A DNA stretch of 64,000 nucleotides, from positions 53,041,006-53,105,005 of the forward strand of contig JAFFJZ010000003.1 of the NCBI GenBank assembly GCA_018340375.1. The letters are read 5' to 3'. This stretch comes from Gonatopus flavifemur. Taxonomy: Eukaryota; Arthropoda; Insecta; Hymenoptera; Dryinidae. Position 1 is the stretch's first letter, and each line of letters starts with the position of its first letter. A program made the translations under genes and the position numbers. Below, in pieces: positions 45,011 to 56,056 of the stretch. Under the pieces are notes generated by a model, which saw only the letters and a program-made list of their open reading frames with translations, was not told the origin of the DNA and did not search any database.

Positions 45011-45136
45011 CAGAAACTTAACCGAGGAACAGATTTCCAATCGAATTTACTGTAAAGCATTCTAAATTTGATCAGGCGTCTATTGTGGCGTCATAGTATA
45101 TTTATAATTGTAAGTTCAGTCTGTTCCTCGGTTACA
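45011..45136. repeat. Short foldback, ends AACCGAGGAACAGA
   Basis: AACCGAGGAACAGATTT at the left pairs with CTGTTCCTCGGTTAC at the right. The inner part also mirrors loosely. Confidence 0.6.
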
Positions 45137-46584
45137 AAATGCCATACTAAATTGAACTTTAAATCTGTCTTCGTGCACGCATTTCAAATGGTATGCTCAT
45201 ATAAATCTTCTTTAGGAAATATTGCTTTGGAATTGAGATGGACCCGCCAAACCCGAAAAAGAGACGATACAGATCTTTTTTAGACCCAAATTACCAAGAA
45301 GGATGCAGTTCATCGAGAACACATTCAAGATGGGTAGCAAAGAGTGGACCAACGGAAACAGCGATCAGTACAGATTGGAACAAATGATAATATGGGTGCT
45401 TATACCCAGACAGCACACGATAATCCCAAATGCATTCTGAAAAAAGAACTCTTGAAGAATTCTTTTAGAATACGAAGTGTTCTTAAAAAATTGCAAAAGA
45501 ATTCGATTCGTCAGACAATTGCGAGTTCCGTTAGAATTCTCAATGAAGTCCCATAGAATTTTTTGCGATTATTTATAATATTTTTTGAGTCATTGAATAA
45601 AAACAGAAATACTAGATGTACTTCAATTGGAACGTCCAAATTTCTCACGATCACTTATTCTCATACTAATAACATGCATTTTTAAACCATCCAAGTAGCA
45701 CAGAAGTGCTTGTAAGTACTGTAGACATGCCACTCGGTTATATTCATTTGATGCATCATTAGTACACTATAGTAGGAGACAATGCAGTAACCACACGAAT
45801 CAGGATTTTTCGTCTCCCACGAGGTGCACATATTATATTAATTCAACTTAGTTTAAAGAGAGGTTAAAAGTGTTACATCTTCTTTACTATATTGAACCAT
45901 CAATGGGTGTGCTATTAGTCACAAATTCTATATTACTTGCACGCAATATACCCTATACTACAGAAATAACCCCAGGGCATAATTGAAGGGTCAGTTCTAA
46001 CCAAAAAGTTAGTTGTACAAGGAAACGGTTGGTTCTGAAACGTGAAAACGGTTAGTATAATGTCACGTTTCTAACATAATTTATACATAAACTATATTAA
46101 ATTATACATCAATGATACATAATTTTGAAAACTTTTCCACTCTAGTTGTTTTTTTTTGTTTTAGGAATTGAATATCCCATCTTTCGATCAGTTCTAAATT
46201 TTCCTTAGATTATGCCCGGAATAACCCCTTTCAACTCACGAAAAATATTAATTGAATGTCCAAACGAAAAAACCATGTATATTAAGAAGTTCATATAATA
46301 TGTTTATTATATGCATTTCAGCTCTATCCCAACAGATCTCCGAAATCGCATTTTCTATGCGGATGCTGAAGAAAAAACATTCCTTGGCATGGGCATAGGA
46401 CGTTCTTTTTCGTGAAACTACTGTGAAGATACATTGAACGTATTCAACTGTACCAAATGCACGTAATAAATATTCTCTATGAACTTTCCACGTACAAGGT
46501 TGTGTTGCTTTGGCATCCAATAAACATTTCTCGTGTATTGAAAGGAATTATTTCTGTAGTATATGTATCGCGTGCAAGTAATAT

Positions 46585-46692
46585 CCCACATAGCACAAAA
46601 GTTCAAAAAGAATTCTTGAGAACTCATAATGAATTCTTCAAAACCCAATTGAACTCCTTATGAAATCTTCCTGAACAAGTGTGCTGTATGGG
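46585..46692. mobile_element. CCC-ended foldback MITE, TSD AT
   Basis: A 108-bp element with ends CCCACATAGCAC and the inverse of CCCATACAGCAC, flanked by AT. The stem carries GAATTCTT and GTTCAA words shared with related elements at 45.4, 60.5 and 63.0 kb. Confidence 0.82.
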
Positions 46693-46743
46693 ATAACATT
46701 CAAGACGATGACCCCTAATAGCAAACCCATCGCTGTCTTAGTA

Positions 46744-46916
46744 CCCTGGCGAAAATGAAGCGTTCAGTGCAGCGAAAGCGCGTTGAAAGCGTAACCTCAG
46801 GGTCATTTGGGCGTAACAAAGAGCCATCAAGGGGTAATTTAGGAGGGAACTGGAACATTTTCCCCTTATTATGCGCTTCCTTCGCGTTTTATGCATACGC
46901 TTCATTTTCGCCAGGG
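46744..46916. mobile_element. CCCTGGCGAAAATG-ended MITE, TSD TA
   Basis: A 173-bp element with ends CCCTGGCGAAAATGAAGCG and exact inverse, flanked by TA. A diverged relative with CCCTGGTGAAAATG ends lies at 58312-58803. Confidence 0.88.
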
Positions 46917-47214
46917 TATAATCGAGAAAATCTCAAACTTTTAACGTGTATTTGAAGTAAGAAATTCGTATACGAAGTATTCGAAGATTTCGAATCGCTA
47001 TGATTCGATTTCGAATTGCCAAAGGCAGTAAGCTCTTTTGAATCGATTGAGCTCGATTTAATGCGAAAAATTTGATTCGATTCGGTTCCAATCAATTTTA
47101 TCCGATTTGATTCGATATTAACTCTTCAAATTCGCTTTGATTCGAATTCGAGAAAATAATGAGGAATTCGATTCCTAGGTCAAAACCCTGGTTGAAGAAA
47201 CCCATTTCCATTAA

Positions 47215-48617
47215 CCCTCAACCACGCACCTGGGTCCTTTGGACCCGAGCAATTTTTTCTTTTACTTCTCATTCTGTTGCAATGCACAGCCAAGGGCTGG
47301 TATTGTAATGTAAGCAATTTCGGACCTCCCTGCTTTGAATGCTTTTTGGAAATCCGGGATCCGCCACTTAGTTTTCGAGTAGCATGTATTTGAAATTCAG
47401 CTCGGGTCCTTTGGACCCGATGTGCGTGGTTGTGTAACTTTTTTCGGCGGAAAACTGGAAAATGTTTCAAGACTGCATAGAAGATGTTCATGTATCCTTT
47501 TGAGGAAGGATGTATTGTTTCGATATGATGAAAGTATACATATGTGTGCAGCCCCCCCCCCCCCCCCCGAGGGGATTGAATCATAACTCATTCAACTACA
47601 CTGAAAAATATATATTTGCAACAAATACATTTATTTTTTGTCTGGCGAGTATTTAGTGGTATTGATTACCTACGCTGCACATGAGTTCAGAAAGAGTTCA
47701 TAATGAATTCATTAGGAACTATGAAAGTTCAAAATGAGTACATTAAAGTTCTTTCAGAATTGTTGTGCAGTTTGGGCAAGCATTGAATTAAAGTAATTGA
47801 ATCCTATTCCTACAAATCCTCTGGGAAAAATATAATGTACATTCGCGTAAGGAACTGTAACATGTTACATTCCAAAAGCGCAAAATGACTCTTAGGGTAC
47901 ATTCGCTTCTAACTTCACCCACACTCCATGGCATTTTTTACGTTTAATTTTCGCCAGTGTGATCGTTTTTGTTCCATTCCATCTACTGTAGTTCTGATAG
48001 CAATGAATATTTTTTGGATAAAGCACAAATCGATATTCAGTTTAAATGATTTTTTCTTGAGTGCATATGTACTTATATGCACTGAGGGTATTCATAATCA
48101 ACAAAGGATAGTCTTGAAGGATAAAAGTGTTTCGAACATTATTCTTATCGGTTTCTATATTTTTTCCCTCTAATATTCCGATAAATATCTTTAATTCACT
48201 AATTGTGGATTCTTTAAAATACCCCAACTTCACTCTTGTAAATAATTATGTTTTTTCCTAGCTATCATTAGGAACTATTTTTTCCCTGGAAGTTAAACTT
48301 TTTCTGATCAAAAAACGGTGGTTATTTTTGTCTTTACGTCTTTGTGCGGGATAGATATGATTTTTTGAAAAAAATCGTTTTTCTCACTGTTTTTTTCAGA
48401 TTTATGTTCCTTCTTTCCTACATAACTCACAGAAATCCCAAGAAAATCTTCTTTCACAATGCTGATTACTATTCTTGACATTACGACGAATCGATTGAAA
48501 AAAAAATCATCTCAAAAGGATAATATTTGAAGAAAATACAGCCAAAATAAGATGAGCCGGGTCCAAAAGACCCGGGTGCGTGGATTAGGGATTTTTTCGA
48601 AGGTGCATGGTTGAGGG
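47215..48617. mobile_element. TTAA-flanked 1.4-kb non-autonomous element
   Basis: Ends CCCTCAACCACGCACC and the inverse of CCCTCAACCATGCACC are flanked by TTAA at 47211-47214 and 48618-48621. Near both ends GGGTCC(N)GGACCC-type palindromes precede GTGCGTGG (47233, 47403, 48557). No transposase was recognised. A 17-C run lies at 47552-47568. Confidence 0.85.
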
Positions 48618-48884
48618 TTAAAAGTGTAGATTTGCGATTTTAATTCAATGGGTTTTAATGGGAGCCGATTGAAACCCATTGAATTTCAATCAGAAATCTG
48701 CACTTTTAATGGGAATGAATGAGTTTTTTTAACCAAGGAAAGTACGATTCGCACCTCTCTAGTTGAGTTATGATGCAATGTAAAGAAAGATAACTTTGAA
48801 ATTGAATAACTTCTTCTTTCACTTGTGGATGTTTTTGAAATTTATCTCTACCAGCACTTGGAGGTTTTTGAAGCGTTATAAGAC

Positions 48885-49177
48885 CCCTAGTAGAAATTTC
48901 ATCATGTATTCCCTATCTTTAATAAGGTACTGATCAGGTGAGAATGCGGAAACGGTGAATAAAGAAAATCTTATCAGGCCCTTACAAGGGGCTGATCTGA
49001 TTCCCCTAATAAGATTCGAATGGGAATGTAACACAGGGCTACAATAGGGGCCAGATGAAATTTCCATAAAATCGAGCGAAATTGGGAAAATCGGAACGAA
49101 ACCTGACGAGGACCTGATATGGAATCAGCATGCCTCGTCAGGCCCTGGCATTTTCCCGTACAAAATTCCTACTAGGG
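48885..49177. mobile_element. CCC-ended MITE, TSD AC
   Basis: A 293-bp element with ends CCCTAGTAGAAATTT and the inverse of CCCTAGTAGGAATTT, flanked by AC. CTGATCAGG and CCTGACGAGG words inside are shared with the ends of the large foldback at 53054-57687. Confidence 0.82.
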
Positions 49178-49386
49178 ACCGTCCGAACGTTTTGAAACAT
49201 TCTCGACACGGTTTAAAAACGTTAACGAAACTTCTTGCTGTCAGGGAACTTATGTGTATTGAGTCCCTCTTCGTATCCCATTGAAATTTTATCAGTTCTG
49301 AACGGAAAGTGCTATTACAGAAGCACTACCTCAATGTGTATAACACAACATACGTATACGCTCTTAGTGGATATGTAAAGTACTGT

Positions 49387-49593
49387 CAAGCAGCACAAAC
49401 GCGTATATAGAAGATTCATAGAATATTCGTATTACGTGCATTTGGTATAGTCATACGTTTAATGTAGCTTCGTAATACGTTCACGAAAATGAATGTTCTA
49501 TGAACGTGCTATGGAATGTCTTTTTCTGCACCAAATGAATATAACCAAGTGGCATTTCGACAGTACTTTAGCAGAACGTTCGTGCTACTTGGG
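49387..49593. mobile_element. Probable CAAGTAGCAC-type foldback MITE
   Basis: It begins CAAGCAGCACAAACG and ends CGTTCGTGCTACTTGGG. The inside has many GAATATTCG and AACGTTC words. A related left half lies at 45690-45750. Exact ends are uncertain. Confidence 0.5.
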
Positions 49594-49994
49594 CTTGTTA
49601 AGTAAAGCTCATCATTATGGAGTGAAAGCGATCATAATCATGTTATTTATTCACTTTTAATGCTCCAATCGACGTTTATTACTCAACAATTGCTGTATCC
49701 GAAATATCGGCCTCACCCCAGTTCACGGTACACTGTAAAAACAGCGGTATCAAAGCGGTGTCTGAATTGACCATTAATTAATACTACGCGGATTTTATAC
49801 GAGTCCACCCCGAAATCAGTGTCAGAATGATACCAAACGGTGTCAGAATGACACCAAACGGTGTTAAAATGCCACCATGCGGTGTTAAAAAAACACTGCA
49901 TGATGTGAACTTTTTCTAAACCGCCAATTTTTTTACAGTATACGTCCAAGACATCTGTAAAAGACAAATTTTCCATGTACAATGCGCTCTCTTA

Positions 49995-50217
49995 GAGACC
50001 CTCTAGGGAGAGATGAGCCAAAGAGTGAGCGATTTTTTATTGGTTGACGTTATTTCGGCAAAATCGGAAGTGTGAGAAGGACATTATGATATACATCTAT
50101 GAAAGCAGAAAAGGACGTAGTTCATCCTGATTGCCCCCTCCAAAACAAAGTATTTCCGGTTTTGCCGAAACAGCACAATATGGCGGAGTTTTGGCTTATC
50201 TCTCCCTAGAGGGTCTC
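49995..50217. mobile_element. GAGACCCTCTAGGG-ended MITE, TSD TA
   Basis: A 223-bp element with ends GAGACCCTCTAGGGAGAGAT and inverse. TA lies on the left. The right TA is split by the next insertion and is restored when that element and one CTCT copy are removed. Same family as 61488-61698. Confidence 0.82.
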
Positions 50218-50218
50218 T

Positions 50219-50479
50219 ACTAGGGATTCTTGAATGAGGGATCGGACAATCGGCCGCCATTAATGGGATAACCTAAAAATAAATACTTGATGTTTCCGTC
50301 ATCCAATGAATAAAACTGAATAATCCATTAGAAATATGATATAAATTCCCCTTTTCCGTTATATTTGAAAAGAATTATTTAGTTTTATTTATTGAATGAC
50401 AGACAAACCAACTCCTATCCCATTAATGGCGGACAAGTAAAAAGCTGATTGTCCGATCCCTCATTACAGGATCCCTAGT
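50219..50479. mobile_element. ACTAGGGAT-ended foldback, TSD CTCT
   Basis: A 261-bp element with ends ACTAGGGATTC and the inverse of ACTAGGGATCC. The stem contains GAGGGATCGGACAATC and CCATTAATGG. The 4-bp flank CTCT is exact on both sides (50215-50218, 50480-50483). Confidence 0.83.
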
Positions 50480-51035
50480 CTCTAGGTTCTCTCAATAATG
50501 CCGCGGACCACTTTCTCGCTTGAATGCCTACCCTTGATAGAGTGAGGGAGACACCATTCAGTGTTAAAAAAATTTCACACCAAACAGTGTTTGTTTTAAC
50601 ACCGCATAGTGTCATTGTAACTCCCTTTTGGAGTTATTCTGACACCGATTTCGCAGTAAACTCCTATAGAATCCACGTGATGTTAATTAGTGGTTAATTC
50701 TGACACCGTTTTGAGAATGTTGTTGAAGTTTCAATCGTTCATGGAAACGAAATGAAAATTTATTTTGATATTTATGGGCAGAACAATATACTGGAATTAT
50801 TTAACTCACAAAATCTGCTGCATTTTTGTTATCTATCGTGTTAAACTAAATCTTTGGAACTGGAAACATCGTTTCAAGAACGTGATGCAAGATTTTGCAT
50901 CCTGAATATTCCGTCATTGATTACCAATTCGTTTCAATAAACGATTTAAACTTCAGCAACATGTTTTGACACCATTTTTTCTACAGTGTAAGACACTTTG
51001 AACGTGTCTAATAAATATCTGACCGCACAAAATAT

Positions 51036-53055
51036 TTGTTGGGCATTGTATCCACGAAGAAGAATAATGAAATTGAGTACTTTTACCGATGTATTTCAGA
51101 TTCAAGCGAAGATAATGTACTACTCCAAGCGATTTCTGGATCAAGTTCTCCGCATCACGTATCTTCAGTACATCATGATGACAGTGATGATAAAGACGGA
51201 AATGATGTTAGATTTGAAGACTGTTGCTTTGAGCATGCTGAAGGAATGTCCGAAAGTGCAAATGCTGAACTTGAAGATAGCGAAGAAGATGAGGAATGGT
51301 TTGTCGAACATGGTGATCAGGATTCCTCAGACCATGAAAATAATGATCCTTCAATCATGTTTGATGGGTCTGGATTGACCGTTACTGAAGTAATGAACAT
51401 GATAAACGGTTTCAGCATACGGTTCAATCAATCATATGAAGCACGACAAGCACTTGTAGATATGGTCAAATGTTTCGCCGGACCACAGTTTGTCGATTTA
51501 CGCGTGACCAAGCACACATTCAAAAAAGCATGTGACCTGCCTGATGGAATATTCAATTACACATTTATTTTGCAAAGAACCCTTGTTAGGTCCTATTTCA
51601 AAAAAAAATTTTCGGAATCAGCATTTGGTTTACGACAAGTGCGAGCATCCCAGACAGCACAGAAAGTTCTCTGTATGTTTCGGAAACGTACTCTTGGTTC
51701 TGCGTGTTTTGGTCTCCATGGAATAGGTTTTCCAAACGTTTGAAGTATCTTCCCTTTTGATGCTTCTGATTGAGTTCTGAGCACGTTCTTTTTATCTACT
51801 ACGGGATGTTCTCGCCATGTCTTCCAAACGTCTTTTCATGAAAACTACCCTTCAAAAACACAAAATCACACGGTGGACATGAATGGAACTAAACGGGACA
51901 TTTGCATGTCCCTGGGACGTACATGTGACGTTCTTAGAACATCTTGAGACGTTATTTGCACGTTCCCTTTGTAACCAAGTAAGTTTTCGGAACCTTCAAA
52001 AAACTTCCCGGTGCTGTATGGGATGAAAATAAATTGACCATGCAATCCGATAATAAGTTTGTGCACATAGACTTTGAATATCAGTTGAAAAAATTAATGA
52101 ATAATGAAATAATTCAGGAGCAATTGTTGGAGCACATTGAGAATCGCGATGACCGACTAAATTCAGATACAAGTAATAGTATAACGGATATAAGCGATGG
52201 TGAATTATACAAGACAATAAATTCGCATTATTCATCTGGATCACAGTACATCATAACATACAATTGTAATACAGATGATATGCCTATTTTCAATAGTTTG
52301 AAACGGAGCAGTTGGCCAATTCTCGTCACCATCAATGAATTACCTCCCCACCTACGATTCAAAAATATCCTATTATGTGCTTTGTGGATTGGAGATAAAG
52401 AACCTACTCCAAAAATAATGAACAATTTTCTAAAAGAATTTGTTCAACAAACTCTGAAACTGTTTGAAAATGGTGTAAGAATTCGAACTGATGAAGAGGA
52501 GTCTATAGTTTTCAAAATAGTACCCTTGTGCTTTATCCACAATTCGGTAGCGAGGCCTATAGTACAAAATCGCTTTCAATACAACGCATATTATGGTTGT
52601 AGCTGGTGCTACGCTCATGGCAAATACTTGCAGGGAACTGTACGGTTCCTATACAAGAATACATCGGAAAGGATGAGAACTCACGAATCACATGCGGCCG
52701 ACATCACAGAATGTGTGAAATTAAATAAACCTGTAAGAGGAGTCAAGGGAGAAACCATTTCAACAGAGTTACCACATTTCAATGTAGTTTGGGGATTTCC
52801 ATGCGAATTCATGCACTCTGTAACATTGGGAGTTACAAGACAGTTGTGGGACATTTGGACCACCGCGAATTCTCCAATTCATCTGAGTGCAGCTCAAAGA
52901 ACCGAGATGAACCAAAGATTAGAACATTTAACGCCAATACGAAAGATCCAACGATTACCGAAACTCTTAACCCACAAATGCAAATGGAAGGCTTCAGAGT
53001 GATTATCTTGGTTACTGTTTTATAGTTTGCCTTGTTTGAATGGCGTGATACAGCC
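51036..53055 (+). pseudogene. CACTA-like (Transposase_21/DUF4218-type) transposase, broken
   Basis: The N-terminal part (51036-51605) is an acidic low-complexity region followed by LTVTEVMNMINGFSIRF. An A9 run at 51600-51608 marks a shift to another frame (HLVYDKCEH, a Cys-containing word) just before a MITE insertion at 51649-52022. The main part resumes with KFVHIDFEYQLKKLM and continues through SSWPILVTINELPP, GCSWCYAHG (zinc-binding Cys pair) and HFNVVWGFPCEFMHSVTLGVTRQLW to KWKASE. There a TGA (53000-53002) stands where such proteins have Trp. The frame then goes on with LSWLLFYSLPCLNG until a large foldback begins at 53054. These words fit tnp2/DUF4218 transposases of the CMC group. A splice acceptor at about 51100 (GTATTTCAG) is possible. 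Confidence 0.75.
51649..52022. mobile_element. CCC-ended MITE inside the transposase gene, TSD AT
   Basis: A 374-bp element with ends CCCAGACAGCAC and the inverse of CCCATACAGCAC, flanked by AT (51647-51648, 52023-52024). It interrupts the CACTA-like coding sequence, so it moved after that gene arrived. GACGTTCTTAGAACAT-type words fill its right half. Confidence 0.87.
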
Positions 53056-53996
53056 CGACTAGAAATTTACCCCATGGACCAGATCAGGTGAACCTTGATC
53101 CAGATCAGGTTCTGATAAGGCAACCTCATCAGGACCTAACAAGTCATGTCACGCTGCACTATTATGAGGACCCCATCAGGAAAGACTAATTAGGATTTTG
53201 TGAGGAATTCCTTACTAAAACCTCAAAAATAAATCAAAACTAATCTATGAGCCTGTGTGAAAATTGCAGTTCGGTTGACAGATGTGAGGTTAAATTTATG
53301 TGATCAACAAATGGATGAATTATTTTTGTGAAATGTGTGGTGGTTATTTCTTGAATAATTTGTATCAAAAAGTCTGTTAGTAAGTGCAAAATGATTAAGT
53401 AGATCAGTCATAGCTGTTGTAACGTGTCAAAAAATCGTAATTTGTTGATGCAGTGAAAATGAATTTTCTTCAAATACTTACATCAGCACTTCTAGGCAAA
53501 AACTCAGAGATCATATTGATTTTGTAAGAAATATGAGTCATGAAGAACTCATTTGATCAAAAATATGTCAAAAGAATGTTCAAAATGAATAACAAAAAAC
53601 TTGAGTTATTCACTTGCAGCTCGTCGGATGGTTTTATTTTTCAAATTGAAGAACACTCTTGGAGTTGAAATTTTCAAATTTGAGAAGAAAGCCTTATCTT
53701 CTGAGTTGAATTTGTTGTTAGGGTGATAATAAACTTGTAGGAAGAGTTTGAAAGTTGAGTGGAATCTATATTGATCAGGAAAGTCCAAATCGTGTGGCAA
53801 AAGTTAGAAAATCTATCAACTTAGCTGACAGCGCATGGGTATTCTATCAGCTTTTCTTTACTAAACCAAATGCTGGCAGGAGAAATTCATCAAAATATAG
53901 TGAATCCAAAGTGATGTGAAGTAAGAGAGGACAGATACATGCATTGAATTTTGTTAGTTATTATAAAAATGTTGATAAATATGGTAAGGCTATGTA

Positions 53997-56056
53997 CCCA
54001 GCTCGCAAAATGCTTCCACTTTTCAAAATTTGCTACCACTCGTACTACCAGGTAGCAAGTGGGAGCGCCATAGATAGCATTTTGCTGGACGTGAGACTGC
54101 GTGCTACCATATTTCGCTTCCGAAGCACTGCCGGATTGCTACCAAGCAGTGCTACCAGAAATACTACCAAGAGCGTGGCGTACTAGAAGTGCTTCGCAGT
54201 AGCGCTACCAAGAATACTACCACACGCTGCCGTTGATACTGCTAGGGTGCTACTAGAAGCGCTTCTGGGTAGCACTGCCAGGAGTGCTCCCAGGTAGCAT
54301 CACCAGGAATGCTGATAGGGAACGCTACTAGAAGTAATATCCCAGAAAAAATGTTTCTTCAAATCTTATTGTTATCTGAATCGGTCACAATAAATATTTT
54401 TTTTTGACAAAAATAAATATTGTGTGATACAAATAAATGAATTCTTTGGAACAAAGAACAAACAATCCATTTTTTTAGATCCCAAAAATATTCATTCCTG
54501 TCAAAGATGTATTTATTTTGCTTTATTCAAATAACAATTCCTTAAATGTGAAGGAATACTTTCTTCTGTGTAATTATAAAATTTTCTAATAAGGCAGATT
54601 ATTACGCGGATATTATTGATATTGGAAATGTCGTGTAGTGGACATTCTTCATTGAATGATATTTGTGGAATTGAAATTATTAAAAACTTTGAAATTTTCA
54701 GGGATAAATATTTGAATCATCTCATGCTGCACACCGAGGGAAACAAGTCATTGGGGCGAAAAAATATTCCATCCAATGGTATCTATAAAATATTTCTTTG
54801 AGCCAATCAAATATTCATCCAATGAATGAAATAGTTTTTGACCACATGAAGTATTTTATCAATTGAAAACCCATTTCACTAATTCAAATAAAATTTAATT
54901 GATCCAAAAAAATATTCTATGAATATTATTGGATGGAATATGTTTTTGTCTCAATGACTTTTTCCCCTCAGTGTATAGAACCCGAATTCCGAATTGCAAA
55001 AAACAGTGAACTTGAAAAAATTTCTCAAATTCGCTTTTCTTCCAAAATTCAGACTTTGGGATTCTCAAAGCATAAGATATGTTCAGAACTCTTTGAGGTT
55101 TACTTTAGACTATTCCATGAGAATTATTTTTCAAAACTGTTTCCATTATATCGTTGGTTATTGAAACTTCTGTTTCCAGTGTACTGTATTTTTTGGAAAA
55201 AAAATATCAGATTCATAAGAAGAATTCTTTTGATTTTGGAGAGAGTGGAGTAATGTGTATTTCAGTATTTTTGCATCCGATTCCAACTTTCTCTCAATGA
55301 TAATAAACGAGATTCAAACTTCAAAAATATAATTTTGAGGAGTAATTGAAATTTTTGATATAGAAAATACAACTGTCATCCAGCCTCATTTTTAGAAGAT
55401 AAAATTGAAAGATTTTAGAACATGAAATTGAATTTTATATTTTAATGTTCAATCAATCAATATAAAAGATAATCCATGTGATCCAAAATAAAGTTGAGGT
55501 TTAAGTTCCTAATGAAAATTTACTCAAGTCCCCAGTGGAAAAATTTTGCTGAAGATCACTGAAATTTTCAAAATCTGAGAAACTTTGGAAACTTAAATTG
55601 TCCCACCTTTCGATGAAAAAGTTACGTGCACTTCACTTCTGGCTTTGACGCGTGACTACCAATAATGCACATAAAACTGTCGTGCAGGTGCAGGAATACA
55701 ATTCATTGGGCTTCTGCTCACCCCTCTTCTGACAGTAGCACTGCTACCGCTTGCTCATAGGAGCACCAATAGGATCTCGCTACCACCAAAAAGACACTTT
55801 CATCAGGAAGCATTACTACCGATCGCTCCAAGAAGCGCTGCTGCAGTTTTGCTTCCACAGGAAATATATTTTCTATACGGAAGCGTTGCTGCCGCTTACT
55901 TCTAGTAGTATTCCTACAGTCTTGCTACCAAAAGATAAATATTTAAATGGGAGAGCTATGCTACCATTCACTCTTGATAGCACTGCTAGTATTTTGCTAC
56001 CGGGGGTACTGCTACCACTCGCTCCCAGGAGCGCTTCTCTAGTAATGTTGGCTGGG
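53997..56056. mobile_element. GCTACC-rich element nested in the large foldback
   Basis: The outer words TACCCAGC and GCTGGGTA sit at the two ends with TA flanks. Both terminal 300-bp zones (54020-54330, 55735-56050) are crowded with GCTACCA and AGAAGCGCTTC-type words in inverted orientation. Ends beyond six bases are not well conserved. Confidence 0.55.
54732..54973. mobile_element. CACYGAGGG-ended foldback MITE
   Basis: CACCGAGGGAAACAAGTCATTG at the left pairs with CAATGACTTTTTCCCCTCAGTG at the right, and the interior ATTCCATCCAAT/ATTGGATGGAAT also mirrors. It is related in its ends to 62524-62765. Confidence 0.75.

Larger units (their letters stand above)
49731..50988. mobile_element. TA-flanked foldback with two nested insertions
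   Basis: Ends CACTGTAAAAA and the inverse CACTGTAGAAAA are flanked by TA (49729-49730, 50989-50990). The inner arms carry repeated GGTGTCAGAATGA and GTGTTAAAA words that mirror each other. It is related to the MITE in the giant palindrome. Elements at 49995-50217 and 50219-50479 are nested inside. Confidence 0.78.

Noticed and set aside
55000..55253. Plus-strand frame of 106 residues with hydrophobic stretch
   Set aside because: It lies in AT-rich sequence inside nested elements, its start falls in a MITE, and no family is recognised.
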